This document shows, in pieces, positions 32,602 through 41,152 of a DNA stretch of 64,000 nt. The DNA is from Actinomadura litoris (GTDB taxonomy: Bacteria; Actinomycetota; Actinomycetes; Streptosporangiales; Streptosporangiaceae). The stretch spans positions 372,001-436,000 of the forward strand of contig NZ_WOFH01000008.1 of the NCBI RefSeq assembly GCF_009733595.1. The letters are read 5' to 3'. The notes beneath the pieces are model-generated. The model did not search any database, was not told where the DNA came from, and saw only the letters and a program-made list of their open reading frames with translations. The position numbers and the translations under genes were made by a program. Within the stretch, counting starts at the first letter, position 1; each line of letters opens with the position of its first letter.

Positions 32602-35244
32602 TCAGCGGAGACGGCGCAGGTAGGGGTCCCATGCCCGATGGGGGGCGAGGCGGAGGCGGGCGTCGACGGCCACGGCCCCGTCGGGGCGGACGATCGTGGG
32701 GTTGAGGTCGAGTTCGATGATCTCGGGGTGGTCGGCCGCGAGCCGCGACAGACGGAGCAGGGCGTCGCGCAGTGCCGGGACGTCCCCGGCCGGGCGGGCG
32801 GCGTGGCCCCTGAGCAGGGTGGACACGCGGGGTTCGCGGATCAGCTCGTCGGCCTCGCCCGCCGTCAGCGGGGCCAGCCGGGCCGTACGGTCGGCCAGCG
32901 CGTCGGTGTCCACGCCGCCCGCCCCGAAGATCACGACGGCGCCGAAGACCTCGTCCTGGACGGCGCCGCACAGCAGCTCGACGCCCTCGTCCGCCATCGC
33001 CTGGACGAGCACGCCCTCCAGATCGGCGCCGAAGCGCCCGGCCAGGCCCTCGAAGGCGGCGCGGACGGCCCGCTCCCCGTCCAGGTCAAGGCGCAGCGCG
33101 CCCGCCGCCGACTTGTGCAGGACCCCGGGGACGTGCGCTTTCAGCGCCACCGGGGCGGCCAGCTCGCGGGCGGCGGCGACGGCCTGGTCGGCGGTCTCCG
33201 CCCAGCGCCAGGGGGCCAGCGGCAGCCCGTAGGCGTCCAGCAGCCGGAAGGCGGCGGCGGGCGGCAGCCAGCCTCCGGCGGGGTTGTCGACCAGGAAGCC
33301 AGCGATGATCGCCGCCGCCTCGTCCGGGCGGAGTCCGGGCAGGGCCGGGGGCTGTTCACGGGGGAGGTCGCGGCGCCGGGCGTAGGCGCGGGCGTGGGCG
33401 AGCGCGCGGACGGCGCTCTCGGGATAGGCGTAGCAGGGCACGCCCGTCTCGGTGATCACGACGTTCTCGGCCTGGCCCAGCACGACCGCCGCGGTCGGCT
33501 TGGCGGTGCCGCCGAGCGCTTCCCGCAGGTCGGCGAGCGCCGTCGGGGCCACCAGGGCCAGGACGGCGTCGACCGACGCGTCCGCGGCGATCACGTCGAG
33601 CGCCTCGCGGAACGCGTCCGCGGAGACGGCGGCGGTGGTGTCGACGGGGTTGGCGGTCGCCGCGCAGGCCGGGAGCATCCGCGCGAGACGCGCCCGCGTC
33701 TCCTCGCCCAGGGGCGGGACGGTGAGCCCCGCGTCGGCGCACGCGTCGGCGGCCAGCACCCCGGCCCCGCCCGCGTTGGAGACCACCGCCACCCTCGGGC
33801 CGCCCGGCGCCGGCTGGGTCGCCAGCAGCGCCGCCGCGTCCACCAGCTCGCCGAGGTCGTCGGTCGCGACGACGCCGGCCTGCTCGAACAGCGCCCTGCG
33901 GGTGGTCTCCGGGGTGGCGGCGGCGGCGGTATGGGACGCGGCGGCCCGCGCGCCCGGCGCGGACCGCCCGGCCAGGACGGTCAGCAGCGGCATCCGGGCG
34001 GCGACCCGGCGGGCCGTCCTGGCGAACTTGCGGGGGTTGCCGAACGACTCCACGTGCAGGATCCCGAGCCGCGTCGTCTCCTCCGACTCCCACCACATGA
34101 GCATGTCGTTGGCGCTGACGTCGTACTTGTCCCCGACGGAGGCGAAGGAGGAGACGCCCACGCCCAGCCGGGACAGCTCCTCCAGCAGCGCGATCCCGAC
34201 GCCGCCCGACTGGACCGCCACGCCCGCGCGGCCGGGCGCGGGGTGTCGGGCGCCGAACGTCGCGTCCAGCGAGACGCCGGTGTTGGCGACGCCCAGGCAG
34301 TTCGGGCCGACCAGCCGCATCCCGTGCTCGCGGCAGACGGCCACGAGCTCCCGCCCGTCCGCCGCGGTCAGCCCCGAGCTGATCACCACGATCGCGGCGG
34401 CCCCGGACCGCCCGCAATCGGCGGCCACGCCCACCACGGCGTCCGCGGGCACCGCGACGACCACGAGGTCGGGCCGCTCCGGCAGGTCGGCGAGCGTCGC
34501 CACGCAAGGGACCCCGTGCAGGTCGGCCCCGGCGGCGTGCGGGTTCACCGCGAAGACAGCGCCCTTGAAGCCGCCGGAGACGATGTTGCGGACGACCTCG
34601 GCGCCCACCGTCCCGCGCCGCCGGGACGCCCCGATGACCGCGACCACCCGCGGCCGCAGCAGCGGTTCCAGGCTCGCCACGTCCGCGCGCCGCTCCCGCT
34701 CGGCCACCGCGTCGAGGTATCCGTCGTCGGAGACCAGCGGCAGCGTCACCTCCACGAGGTTCTCGGCGAAGCGGCGCCGCGCGGGCATCCCGGCGTCGGC
34801 GAAGACCCGCAGCATCGCGGTGTTCGCGGCGAGCGCGTCGGCGCGGAAGGCCGCGACCCCGCGCGTCCGGGCCAGCGACCCGAGGTGCTCCAGCAGCAGC
34901 GTCCCGACACCGCGCTGCTGCACGCGGTCGGCGACCACCAGCGCGACCTCCGCCTCGCCCGGCACGCCGGTCGGCTCGTACTCGGCCACCCCGACCAGCT
35001 CGCCGCGCAGCCATGCCCCGAGCGCCGCGTGGTCGGTGCCGCTCGTCCGGCAGATCCGGTCGGCCACCTGTGCGCCCATGCCCCGGTTGAGACCGAAGAA
35101 GCGCAGGTAGAGGCTCTCCTCGCTCAGCTCGCGGTGCAGGTCGCAGACCGCGTCGAAGTCGGACGCCCGCAACCGCCTGATCTCCACCTGGACGCCGTCG
35201 GTCAACAGCGCGAACACCGGCGCGCTGGGAGGGTTTCGTGTCAT
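32602..35244 (-). CDS. GNAT / NDP-forming acyl-CoA synthetase protein acetyltransferase (Pat-like)
   Basis: An 880-residue fusion. The GNAT acetyltransferase is at about residues 20-165 (VALVVADRVQQRGVGTLLLEHL is the acetyl-CoA loop). An ADP-forming acetyl-CoA synthetase-like part follows: CoA-binding domain (VAVIGASRRRGTVG, RLVGPNCLGVANT), ligase region with the His of AAASHTAAAA, and a C-terminal ATP-grasp domain (PVALKAHVPGVLHKSAAGA, VVIFGAGGVDTD). The order GNAT first matches the Streptomyces PatA type rather than Salmonella Pat. Such enzymes acetylate acyl-CoA synthetases and other proteins. A perfect GGGACCTTCGTCCC box lies 58 bp before the start. Confidence 0.88.
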   Translation of the reverse strand: MTRNPPSAPVFALLTDGVQVEIRRLRASDFDAVCDLHRELSEESLYLRFFGLNRGMGAQVADRICRTSGTDHAALGAWLRGELVGVAEYEPTGVPGEAEVALVVADRVQQRGVGTLLLEHLGSLARTRGVAAFRADALAANTAMLRVFADAGMPARRRFAENLVEVTLPLVSDDGYLDAVAERERRADVASLEPLLRPRVVAVIGASRRRGTVGAEVVRNIVSGGFKGAVFAVNPHAAGADLHGVPCVATLADLPERPDLVVVAVPADAVVGVAADCGRSGAAAIVVISSGLTAADGRELVAVCREHGMRLVGPNCLGVANTGVSLDATFGARHPAPGRAGVAVQSGGVGIALLEELSRLGVGVSSFASVGDKYDVSANDMLMWWESEETTRLGILHVESFGNPRKFARTARRVAARMPLLTVLAGRSAPGARAAASHTAAAATPETTRRALFEQAGVVATDDLGELVDAAALLATQPAPGGPRVAVVSNAGGAGVLAADACADAGLTVPPLGEETRARLARMLPACAATANPVDTTAAVSADAFREALDVIAADASVDAVLALVAPTALADLREALGGTAKPTAAVVLGQAENVVITETGVPCYAYPESAVRALAHARAYARRRDLPREQPPALPGLRPDEAAAIIAGFLVDNPAGGWLPPAAAFRLLDAYGLPLAPWRWAETADQAVAAARELAAPVALKAHVPGVLHKSAAGALRLDLDGERAVRAAFEGLAGRFGADLEGVLVQAMADEGVELLCGAVQDEVFGAVVIFGAGGVDTDALADRTARLAPLTAGEADELIREPRVSTLLRGHAARPAGDVPALRDALLRLSRLAADHPEIIELDLNPTIVRPDGAVAVDARLRLAPHRAWDPYLRRLR

Positions 35245-35302
35245 GTCCCCAGCGTCGGACGGGACGGGCCGCCGGATCAGGTCCCCAAGGTCATCGCTCC
35301 CC

Positions 35303-35316
35303 GGGACCTTCGTCCC
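35303..35316. promoter_or_regulatory. DosR-like box 1
   Basis: GGGACCTTCGTCCC, a near-perfect palindrome, 58 bp upstream of the Pat-like acetyltransferase start at 35244. Confidence 0.7.
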
Positions 35317-35431
35317 TCCCCCGGCCGGCCCGTGGCGCCGGACGGCGGCTCCACCGGCACCGCCCTGCCCATGGCCGGGCCCCGGCGCGGAGGCGTGGAC
35401 TCCTCGCCGGGGCCGTGGGAGACACCGCGGG

Positions 35432-36307
35432 CTAGCCGCCGACGCCGCTCTCCGAGGCGTGGACGACCACCACCGTGCAGGGGGCGTGGTGGACCAGGGC
35501 GTGGCTGACGGAGCCGAGCAGCAGCCCGCGGAAGCCTCCGAGACCCCGCGAACCGACGACGAGCAGGCCGGCGCCGTCCGCCGCGTCCATGAGGACCTCC
35601 CGGGGCGTCCCGGCGACGACCTCGGCCGTCGCCTTCACCGAAGGGTGGACCTCGCGCAGCGGGATCACCATGCGCTCCAGCCGCGACTCGGCCGCGCTCC
35701 GCATGCCGGCCTCGTCCACCAGTGGCGGCAGGTCCCCTCCGGGCAGGCGGTCCCAGACGATCACCGCTCTCAGATCGAGCCCGCGGGAGTCGGCTTCGGC
35801 GAAGGCCACGGCCAGCGCCGCACGGGACGCCGGTGAGCCGTCCACCCCCACCACGACCGGGCCCGGCTCCGGGCCCGTGTCGGCGCCGCCTCGGACGATC
35901 ACCACGGGACAGGTCGCGTGCGCGGCGACCTGGGCGCCGACCGAGCCGAGCACCAAGCCCACGAAGCCGCCGACGCCCCGCCGGCCGAGCACGATCAGGT
36001 CGGCGGTCCTTCCCGCCGCGACCAGTTCCGCCGCCGCTCGCCCGCGGGCGAGCACCGCGCGGACCTTCAGGTCGGGCGCCGCGCCCCTCAGATGCTCGAC
36101 GCCCGCCTCCAGGGTCCGCCCCGCCATAGCGCGCAGATCGGCGGTGGGCACGGCGATCGGGGCGCCGACATAGACGTCCCACGTGTGCAGGACGGTCAGC
36201 GGCGCCCCGCGCGTCCGGGCCTCGTCCGCGGCCCAGTCCAGCGCCCGGACCGCGCCCTCGGAGCCGTCGTAACCGACGACCACGCCCGTGATCGGCTGTT
36301 CGTTCAT
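35432..36307 (-). CDS. Universal stress protein, tandem USP domains
   Basis: A 291-residue protein with two complete Usp domains. Each has the ATP-binding motif G-2x-G-9x-G-S: GRRGVGGFVGLVLGSVG in the first and GSRGLGGFRGLLLGSVS in the second. Starts GVVVGYDGSEGA. ATG 36307 has GGGGGAG just upstream; 36331 is an alternative start. Two DosR-like boxes lie at 36401 and 36459 between it and the divergent HPF-like gene. Related to the tandem USPs of the mycobacterial DosR regulon (Rv2005c/Rv2623 type). Confidence 0.92.
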   Translation of the reverse strand: MNEQPITGVVVGYDGSEGAVRALDWAADEARTRGAPLTVLHTWDVYVGAPIAVPTADLRAMAGRTLEAGVEHLRGAAPDLKVRAVLARGRAAAELVAAGRTADLIVLGRRGVGGFVGLVLGSVGAQVAAHATCPVVIVRGGADTGPEPGPVVVGVDGSPASRAALAVAFAEADSRGLDLRAVIVWDRLPGGDLPPLVDEAGMRSAAESRLERMVIPLREVHPSVKATAEVVAGTPREVLMDAADGAGLLVVGSRGLGGFRGLLLGSVSHALVHHAPCTVVVVHASESGVGG

Positions 36308-36400
36308 GCTCTCCCCCACCGTCGAATCCATCGGCGTTCTCTCTGATCAGGCTCACCTCCGGGCGTTTCGCGGGGGAAGGGGCGTCCGTCCGGACCGGGC

Positions 36401-36414
36401 GGGACCTTCGGCCT
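36401..36414. promoter_or_regulatory. DosR-like box 2
   Basis: GGGACCTTCGGCCT, 93 bp upstream of the USP start at 36307 and on the far side from the HPF-like gene. Confidence 0.6.
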
Positions 36415-36458
36415 TTCGGCGTCACCGCGCCGAGGCCCAGACCTCCGGCGCCCCGGAG

Positions 36459-36472
36459 GGGCCGAAGGTCCC
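36459..36472. promoter_or_regulatory. DosR-like box 3
   Basis: GGGCCGAAGGTCCC (reverse: GGGACCTTCGGCCC), 62 bp before the HPF-like start at 36535. Confidence 0.68.
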
Positions 36473-36534
36473 TGGGCCCGCCTCCGGCACGGACCGATGC
36501 TGAGAGCGCTGACCCTTCGCAGAGGAGACCGAGG

Positions 36535-36906
36535 ATGCCTGGCACAGACTCATACGAACTTGACATCCATCTCACGGCCACCAGGGACGTGCCGCAGGAG
36601 GACATGCGGCACGCGCGCGAGGTCGTCGTCCGGGCACTGGCGTACGTGCCGCGTCCGATCCTCTTCGCGAAGGCCACGCTCAGCGTTCTGCCGGACCCCG
36701 CGGTGCCCCGCCCCCACCTGGTCCATTTCCAGGCGGATCTCAACGGCATGCCGGTCAACGCCCACGCCGCGGCGGCGACGATGCCCGAGGCCATCGCGCT
36801 CGCCGGAGTCCGGCTGCGCACCAGGGCGGAGAACATCACCCGCCGCCCCGAGCACCACAAGGCGCACCGGCACCCCCAGGGGGACCGGAACGGGCACCGC
36901 CTCTGA
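36535..36906 (+). CDS. HPF/RaiA-like ribosome hibernation protein (DosR type)
   Basis: A 123-residue protein with the beta-alpha-beta-beta-beta-alpha pattern of S30EA/HPF: YELDIHLTATRDV, a helix EDMRHAREVVVRALA, strands ILFAKATLSVLPD and LVHFQADLNGMPVNAHAAA, then helix PEAIALAGVRLRTRAENI. It lacks the long C-terminal dimerisation domain, so it is a short form, like the Rv0079-type dormancy protein. The His/Arg-rich tail (RRPEHHKAHRHPQ) is unusual. Two DosR-like boxes precede it. It is first in a run with a small coiled-coil protein, a USP and a PPOX protein. HPF membership is by pattern, not strong identity. Confidence 0.7.
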   Translation: MPGTDSYELDIHLTATRDVPQEDMRHAREVVVRALAYVPRPILFAKATLSVLPDPAVPRPHLVHFQADLNGMPVNAHAAAATMPEAIALAGVRLRTRAENITRRPEHHKAHRHPQGDRNGHRL

Positions 36907-36949
36907 CGTGTCGCCGACCGGCGGCGCGCCGACACGAGGGAGCATCGCA

Positions 36950-37177
36950 ATGACGAGGCAGATCACCCCTGGATTCTCCGTCCTGTCCCTGGAGAACCGC
37001 ATCGCGGTCCTGGAGCGGCAGGTCGCCCTGCTGACCGAGGCGGCCACGCTGATGGCCGCGGCTCTGGAGGGCACCCCCCTGGACCCGCCGAGCGACGGCG
37101 GCGCGGAGCCGGCGCCGTTGCGGCGAGCGCGCGAACTCCTGCTCCTGCCGCCGCTGAGGTCCGGCGCTCACCGTTGA
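36950..37177 (+). CDS. Small coiled-coil protein of unknown function
   Basis: A 75-residue protein. Residues 12-40 (LENRIAVLERQVALLTEAATLM) have a heptad pattern suggesting a short coiled coil; the remainder is Pro/Leu/Arg-rich. GAGGGAG lies 7 bp before ATG 36950. It lies between the HPF-like gene and a USP in one apparent operon. No known family. Confidence 0.65.
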   Translation: MTRQITPGFSVLSLENRIAVLERQVALLTEAATLMAAALEGTPLDPPSDGGAEPAPLRRARELLLLPPLRSGAHR

Positions 37178-37201
37178 CGACGACCATCCAAGGAGAGGCA
37201 T

Positions 37202-38044
37202 ATGTCCGAGCGACGCACGGCGATCCTCGTCGGAACCGATGGTTCCGCGCGATCCGAGCGCGCCATCGCCTGGGCGGCCGACGAGGCCGCGCGGTCCGGT
37301 CGGGAACTGCGCATCCTGCACGTCCTGAAGACCCGCCACCGCCTGTTCGCGGAGAGCGCGACCTACGACGGGCCATCGCGGGAATCCCAGAAGATCCTGG
37401 AGGACGGACGCGACGCGGCCTCCCGCCGACAGCCCGGCATCAAGGTCGAAACCATGATCGTCCACGACCGGAGCGTGGCGGACGGGCTGCGGCAGTACGC
37501 CGACGAGGCCGCGATGGCGGTGATCGGCGATCGCGGCCTGGGCGGGTTCGCCGATCTGCTCCTCGGCTCCACCGGCCTGCATCTCGCCGGGCGCTTCCCC
37601 GGCCCGGTGGTCGTCGTCCGCGGCCCGGCGGAGCCGACCGCGGGCGAGGTCGCGGCGGGGCTCGACCTGCTGGAGGACCCCGCGCCCGTGCTCGACCACG
37701 CCTTCGCCGCGGCGGCGGCCCGGGGGGCGCGGCTGCGCGTCCTGCACGCCTGGCGCCCGGCGGTCCTCGCCATCGAGGCGGGGGTGGACCTGCGCGCCGC
37801 GACCGACACCTTCCGCGGCCATCTCGCCGCGGCCGTGGCCCCCTGGCGCGAACGCCTACCCGGCGTCGAGGTCGTCGAGGACGTCGTCATCGGGCATCCG
37901 GTGGAGATGCTGGCATCGGCCTCCGGGAACGCCGAGCTGCTGGTGGTGGGGTCCCGTGGCCGAGCGCTCCCGCTCGGTTCCGTGAGCCACGGCGTGATCC
38001 ACCACGCCCGCTGCCCCGTCGCGGTCGTCCGCCCTCACGGCTGA
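37202..38044 (+). CDS. Universal stress protein, tandem domains
   Basis: A 280-residue protein with two Usp domains. The first has ILVGTDGSARS and GDRGLGGFADLLLGSTG; the second ends VVGSRGRALPLGSVSHGV and CPVAVVRPHG, where the ATP loop is shortened. AAGGAGAGG lies before ATG 37202. It lies 24 bp after the small coiled-coil gene and is probably cotranscribed from the boxes at 36.4 kb. Confidence 0.9.
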   Translation: MSERRTAILVGTDGSARSERAIAWAADEAARSGRELRILHVLKTRHRLFAESATYDGPSRESQKILEDGRDAASRRQPGIKVETMIVHDRSVADGLRQYADEAAMAVIGDRGLGGFADLLLGSTGLHLAGRFPGPVVVVRGPAEPTAGEVAAGLDLLEDPAPVLDHAFAAAAARGARLRVLHAWRPAVLAIEAGVDLRAATDTFRGHLAAAVAPWRERLPGVEVVEDVVIGHPVEMLASASGNAELLVVGSRGRALPLGSVSHGVIHHARCPVAVVRPHG

Positions 38045-38090
38045 CGCCCGCTCCGCGACGTCCCGGGGCGTGTGACACCATCGAGACATC

Positions 38091-38543
38091 ATGACCAGCG
38101 AGCTGGAACCGCTCGATCCCGGAACATGCCTGGCGCTGCTCCAGGACGTGCCGGTCGGACGGATCGCCTGGGCCGGGCAGGACGGGACCGTCACCGTCCT
38201 GCCGGTCAACTTCGCCATGGACGGGGACGCGCTGGTCTTCATGACCGCGCCGGGCGCCAAGCTCGACGCCGTCCGGGGCGGCCGGCCCCTCACGTTCGAG
38301 GCCGACGACCTCGAACCCGCGCTGCGCACGGCGTGGAGCGTGCTGCTGACCGGCCCGGCGGAGGTCGTCACCGATCCGGCCGAGACCGAGCGGCTCGGCG
38401 CCCTGCCGCTCGCCCCGTGGGCCCGCCCGGCCGGGGCGCGGTTCGTCAGGCTCACCCCCCACAAGATCACCGGGCGGCGCATCCCGCTCCATCCAGGCGG
38501 GGTGACCAGCGAGCGGGTCGACCCCCCGGACGACCCCGGCTGA
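38091..38543 (+). CDS. PPOX-class flavin-binding split-barrel protein
   Basis: A 150-residue pyridoxamine-phosphate-oxidase-like protein: LLQDVPVGRIAWAGQDGTVTVLPVNFAMDGDALVFMTAPGAKLD is the FMN/F420 barrel start, and ALRTAWSVLLTGPAEVV the central strands. Such proteins reduce or degrade small molecules with FMN, F420 or heme; several are in the mycobacterial DosR regulon. It follows the USP by 46 bp. A paralogue lies at 60012-60473. Cofactor not determined. Confidence 0.85.
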   Translation: MTSELEPLDPGTCLALLQDVPVGRIAWAGQDGTVTVLPVNFAMDGDALVFMTAPGAKLDAVRGGRPLTFEADDLEPALRTAWSVLLTGPAEVVTDPAETERLGALPLAPWARPAGARFVRLTPHKITGRRIPLHPGGVTSERVDPPDDPG

Positions 38544-38587
38544 CCGGCCGCTCCACCGGCGGCAGGGCTCACACGCTCACCGACGGG

Positions 38588-38743
38588 TCAGGCGGCTTCG
38601 ACCTCGACCTCGGCCCCGGCCTCGATGCCGACGTCCATGCGCGGCGCGTCGAGGATCGAGTCGTGGACCGTGCAGGCCATGACCGCGTCCAGCAGCGTGC
38701 CGCGCTCCCCGTTCTCGCGGTGCACGACCGCCATCTCGCCCAC
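38588..38743 (-). CDS. Small acidic protein of unknown function
   Basis: A 51-residue frame from GTG 38743 (AAGGGAG 4 bp upstream) containing MAVVHRENGERGTLLDAV and MACTVHDSILDAPRMDVGIE and an acidic tail. The ribosome site and its position opposite a DosR-like box at 38863 suggest a real gene; an ATG at 38734 is possible. It is too short to assign to a family. Confidence 0.5.
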   Translation of the reverse strand: MGEMAVVHRENGERGTLLDAVMACTVHDSILDAPRMDVGIEAGAEVEVEAA

Positions 38744-38862
38744 CGGGCTCCCTTCCCCGTGTTCGATGACTCGTCTTCGGTCTCGATTTCCGGGGTATTC
38801 GCAGGTAGAGCCGAAGGTATCCGGGGGCGGGCAGGGCCGTCCGCGCTTGCCCGCCCCTTTTC

Positions 38863-38876
38863 GGGCCGAAGGTCCC
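38863..38876. promoter_or_regulatory. DosR-like box 4
   Basis: GGGCCGAAGGTCCC, 86 bp before the CBS-BON gene (38963) and 119 bp before the small minus-strand gene. A weaker half-like copy (GAGCCGAAGGTATCC) lies at about 38808. Confidence 0.68.
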
Positions 38877-38962
38877 TGCCGGGCGGGACTCCGGGCACTG
38901 ACCCGCGGGCGGCCTGCGGCGAGAGGGTGGGAGCGGTTCAGGGAACCCCCGGAAGGAGAGCC

Positions 38963-39640
38963 ATGAAGCGCCTCACGGTCGAGGACGTCATGACCAGGGA
39001 CGTCGTGACGGTGACCGAGGAAACCCCGTTCGTGGAGATCGCTGAGGCCATGACCCGGCACCGCATCAGCGCGGTCCCGGTCCTGGACGCCGAAGGCCGC
39101 CTCGTGGGCGTCGTCACCGAGTCCGACCTTCTCCGCAAGGAGGAGTCCAGAGACGACACCGGGCGGCGGCGCCTCGGGTTGTGGCGCCGCACCCGCGCCG
39201 ACGCCAAGGCGGGAGCCGTCGACGCCCGGGGGCTGATGACCTCTCCGGCCGTGACCGTCACGCCCGGGACCGGTGTCGCGGAGGTCGCCCGGCTGCTGAA
39301 CTCCCGCGGTTTCAGGGCCGTTCCGGTCGTCGGCCCCGACGGGCGCCTGGCCGGGATCGTGGCCCGCCGCGACCTGCTGTCGGTCTTCCAGCGCTCCGAC
39401 GCCGACATCCACGACGAGATCGTCCGGGAGGTCCTGGTCTGCCGGCTGTGGCAGGACCCCGCCGTCCTGCGCGTCCGCGTCCAGGGCGGGGTCGTCCACC
39501 TCACCGGCCGCGTCGATCTGAAGAGCCTCGTCCCGGTCGTCGTGCGGATGACCGCCGCGACCGAGGGCGTCGTGGACGTCGTCCAGGACCTGGACTACGA
39601 CCACGACGACACCCACCCGACCGCCTACCCGAGGGCCTGA
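38963..39640 (+). CDS. CBS-CBS-BON domain protein
   Basis: A 225-residue protein. The first CBS motif is at residues 1-60 (TVEDVMTRDVVTVTEETPFVEIAEAMTRHRISAVPVLD), the second at about 88-150 (GLMTSPAVTVTPGTGVAEVARLLNSRGFRAVPVV), and a BON-like domain at 155-215 (VRVQGGVVHLTGRVDLKSLVPVVVRMT). CBS pairs bind adenosine nucleotides; the CBS-BON build occurs in stress-linked actinobacterial proteins such as Rv2626c neighbours. GGAAGGAG lies 6 bp before the ATG. Followed 6 bp later by the kinase gene. Confidence 0.88.
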   Translation: MKRLTVEDVMTRDVVTVTEETPFVEIAEAMTRHRISAVPVLDAEGRLVGVVTESDLLRKEESRDDTGRRRLGLWRRTRADAKAGAVDARGLMTSPAVTVTPGTGVAEVARLLNSRGFRAVPVVGPDGRLAGIVARRDLLSVFQRSDADIHDEIVREVLVCRLWQDPAVLRVRVQGGVVHLTGRVDLKSLVPVVVRMTAATEGVVDVVQDLDYDHDDTHPTAYPRA

Positions 39641-39646
39641 GCGGCC

Positions 39647-41140
39647 ATGAACGAGAGCGTGCACGGCAGCACGGATGGCGGCGCCGCCGTCACCGAGACC
39701 CACATCGGCGTGGTCTTCTTCGTCGGCGACCGCGCCTACAAGCTCAAGAAGCCGGTGGACCTCGGGTTCGTGGACTTCGGCACCCCCGAGCTGCGCGCGC
39801 GGGCCTGCCGGGAGGAGGTCCGCCTGAACAGGCGCTTCGCCCCGGACGTGTACCTCGGCGTCGCTGAGGTGAGCGCGCCCGGCGGCGGCGTTTGTGACCA
39901 CCTGGTCGTCATGCGCCGGATGCCCGCCGCCCGGCGCCTGTCCACCCTGGTCGAGGCCGGGGCGCCGGTGCGGGACGCGCTGCGCGACGTCGCGCGCGCC
40001 CTGGCGGCCTGGCACGCGCGGGCGCCGCGCGGCCCCGACATCTCGGCCCAGGAGACCCGCGACGCCGTGAGGGAGCGCTGGCGCGCGGGCTTCGACCAGG
40101 TCAGGCCCTTCCACGGCGAGGTGATCGACGCCGGGACGGCGGCCGAGATCGAGGATCTCGCCACGACGTTCCTCGCCGGACGCGAGGCCCTGTTCGACGC
40201 GCGCATCGCCGACGGACGCGTGGTGGACGGCCACGGAGACCTGCTGGCCGGTGACATCTTCTGCCTGGACGACGGCCCGCGCATCCTGGACTGCCTGGAG
40301 TTCGACGAGCGGCTGCGCTGGCTGGACGGCCTGGACGACGCCTCGTTCCTCGCGATGGACCTGGAACGCCTCGGCGCCGCCGACCTCGCGACGGCCTTCA
40401 TCGGCTGGTACACCGACTTCGCCGCCGACCCCGCCCCGCCCTCGCTCCGCCACCACTACATCGCCTACCGCGCCTTCGTCCGCGCCAAGGTCGCCTGCCT
40501 CAGGCACGGCCAGGGCTCCCCGGACGCCGCCGCCGAGGCGCGGTCCTACGCGGACGTCGCGCTGCGGCACCTGCGCGCCGCGCAGGTGGGGCTCGTCCTC
40601 GTGGGCGGGCTGCCCGGGACGGGGAAGAGCACGCTCGCCGGAGCGCTGGCCGACCGGCTCGGCTGCTCGGTGGTCGGCAGCGACCGCGTCCGCAAGGAAC
40701 TCGCCGGGCTGGAGCCGCTGCGGCCGGCCCCGGCGGACTACGGCGCCGGGATCTACGACCCGGAATGGAGCAGGCGCACCTACGGCGAGCTGGCGGCGCG
40801 CGCGGAGCGGCTGCTCGGGCTCGGCGAGACGGTGGTGCTGGACGCGTCCTGGACCTCGACGGAGAACCGGGACCTCCTCGCCGCCGTGGCCGGACGGACG
40901 CACGCGAACCTGACGCCGCTGCGCTGCGAGGCCCCCGAGGACGTCTGCGCCGAGCGCATGCGGAGCCGCCCCCGGGGCGCGTCCGACGCCGACGCCGGGA
41001 TCGCCGCGGGCATGCGCGCGCACGCCGCGCCCTGGCCGGAGGCGATCACCGTCGACACCGGCGGAGCGCTGTCGGACGCCCTCTCCCAGGCTCTCGCCGC
41101 CGTCCGGCCGCACGGGGCGCCGGCCGACCCGGAGTGCTGA
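39647..41140 (+). CDS. Aminoglycoside-phosphotransferase-like / P-loop kinase fusion (Rv2004c type)
   Basis: A 497-residue two-domain protein. The N-terminal half resembles APH/choline kinases (VFFVGDRAYKLKKPVDLGF, catalytic loop VVDGHGDLLAGDIFC and metal loop ILDCLEFDERLR). The C-terminal half is a P-loop kinase with Walker A GGLPGTGKSTLAGAL (about residue 320) and a second basic motif. The same domain order is found in the DosR-regulated Rv2004c. The substrate is unknown. It directly follows the CBS-BON gene and is convergent with the hydrogenase operon. Confidence 0.85.
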   Translation: MNESVHGSTDGGAAVTETHIGVVFFVGDRAYKLKKPVDLGFVDFGTPELRARACREEVRLNRRFAPDVYLGVAEVSAPGGGVCDHLVVMRRMPAARRLSTLVEAGAPVRDALRDVARALAAWHARAPRGPDISAQETRDAVRERWRAGFDQVRPFHGEVIDAGTAAEIEDLATTFLAGREALFDARIADGRVVDGHGDLLAGDIFCLDDGPRILDCLEFDERLRWLDGLDDASFLAMDLERLGAADLATAFIGWYTDFAADPAPPSLRHHYIAYRAFVRAKVACLRHGQGSPDAAAEARSYADVALRHLRAAQVGLVLVGGLPGTGKSTLAGALADRLGCSVVGSDRVRKELAGLEPLRPAPADYGAGIYDPEWSRRTYGELAARAERLLGLGETVVLDASWTSTENRDLLAAVAGRTHANLTPLRCEAPEDVCAERMRSRPRGASDADAGIAAGMRAHAAPWPEAITVDTGGALSDALSQALAAVRPHGAPADPEC

Positions 41141-41152
41141 GGGGCCGGGCGT

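Noticed and set aside
31798..35508. A 1236-codon plus-strand frame spanning the propeller gene end and opposite the Pat-like gene
   Set aside because: It crosses the ends of two real genes in the wrong frame and has no recognisable domain.
38588..41113. A very long open frame on the minus strand opposite the CBS-BON and kinase genes
   Set aside because: Third-position GC bias opens antisense frames in such DNA. Composition is Arg/Ala/Gly-rich without domains, and the plus-strand genes have clear families. Only its last 51 codons, with their own ribosome site, were kept.
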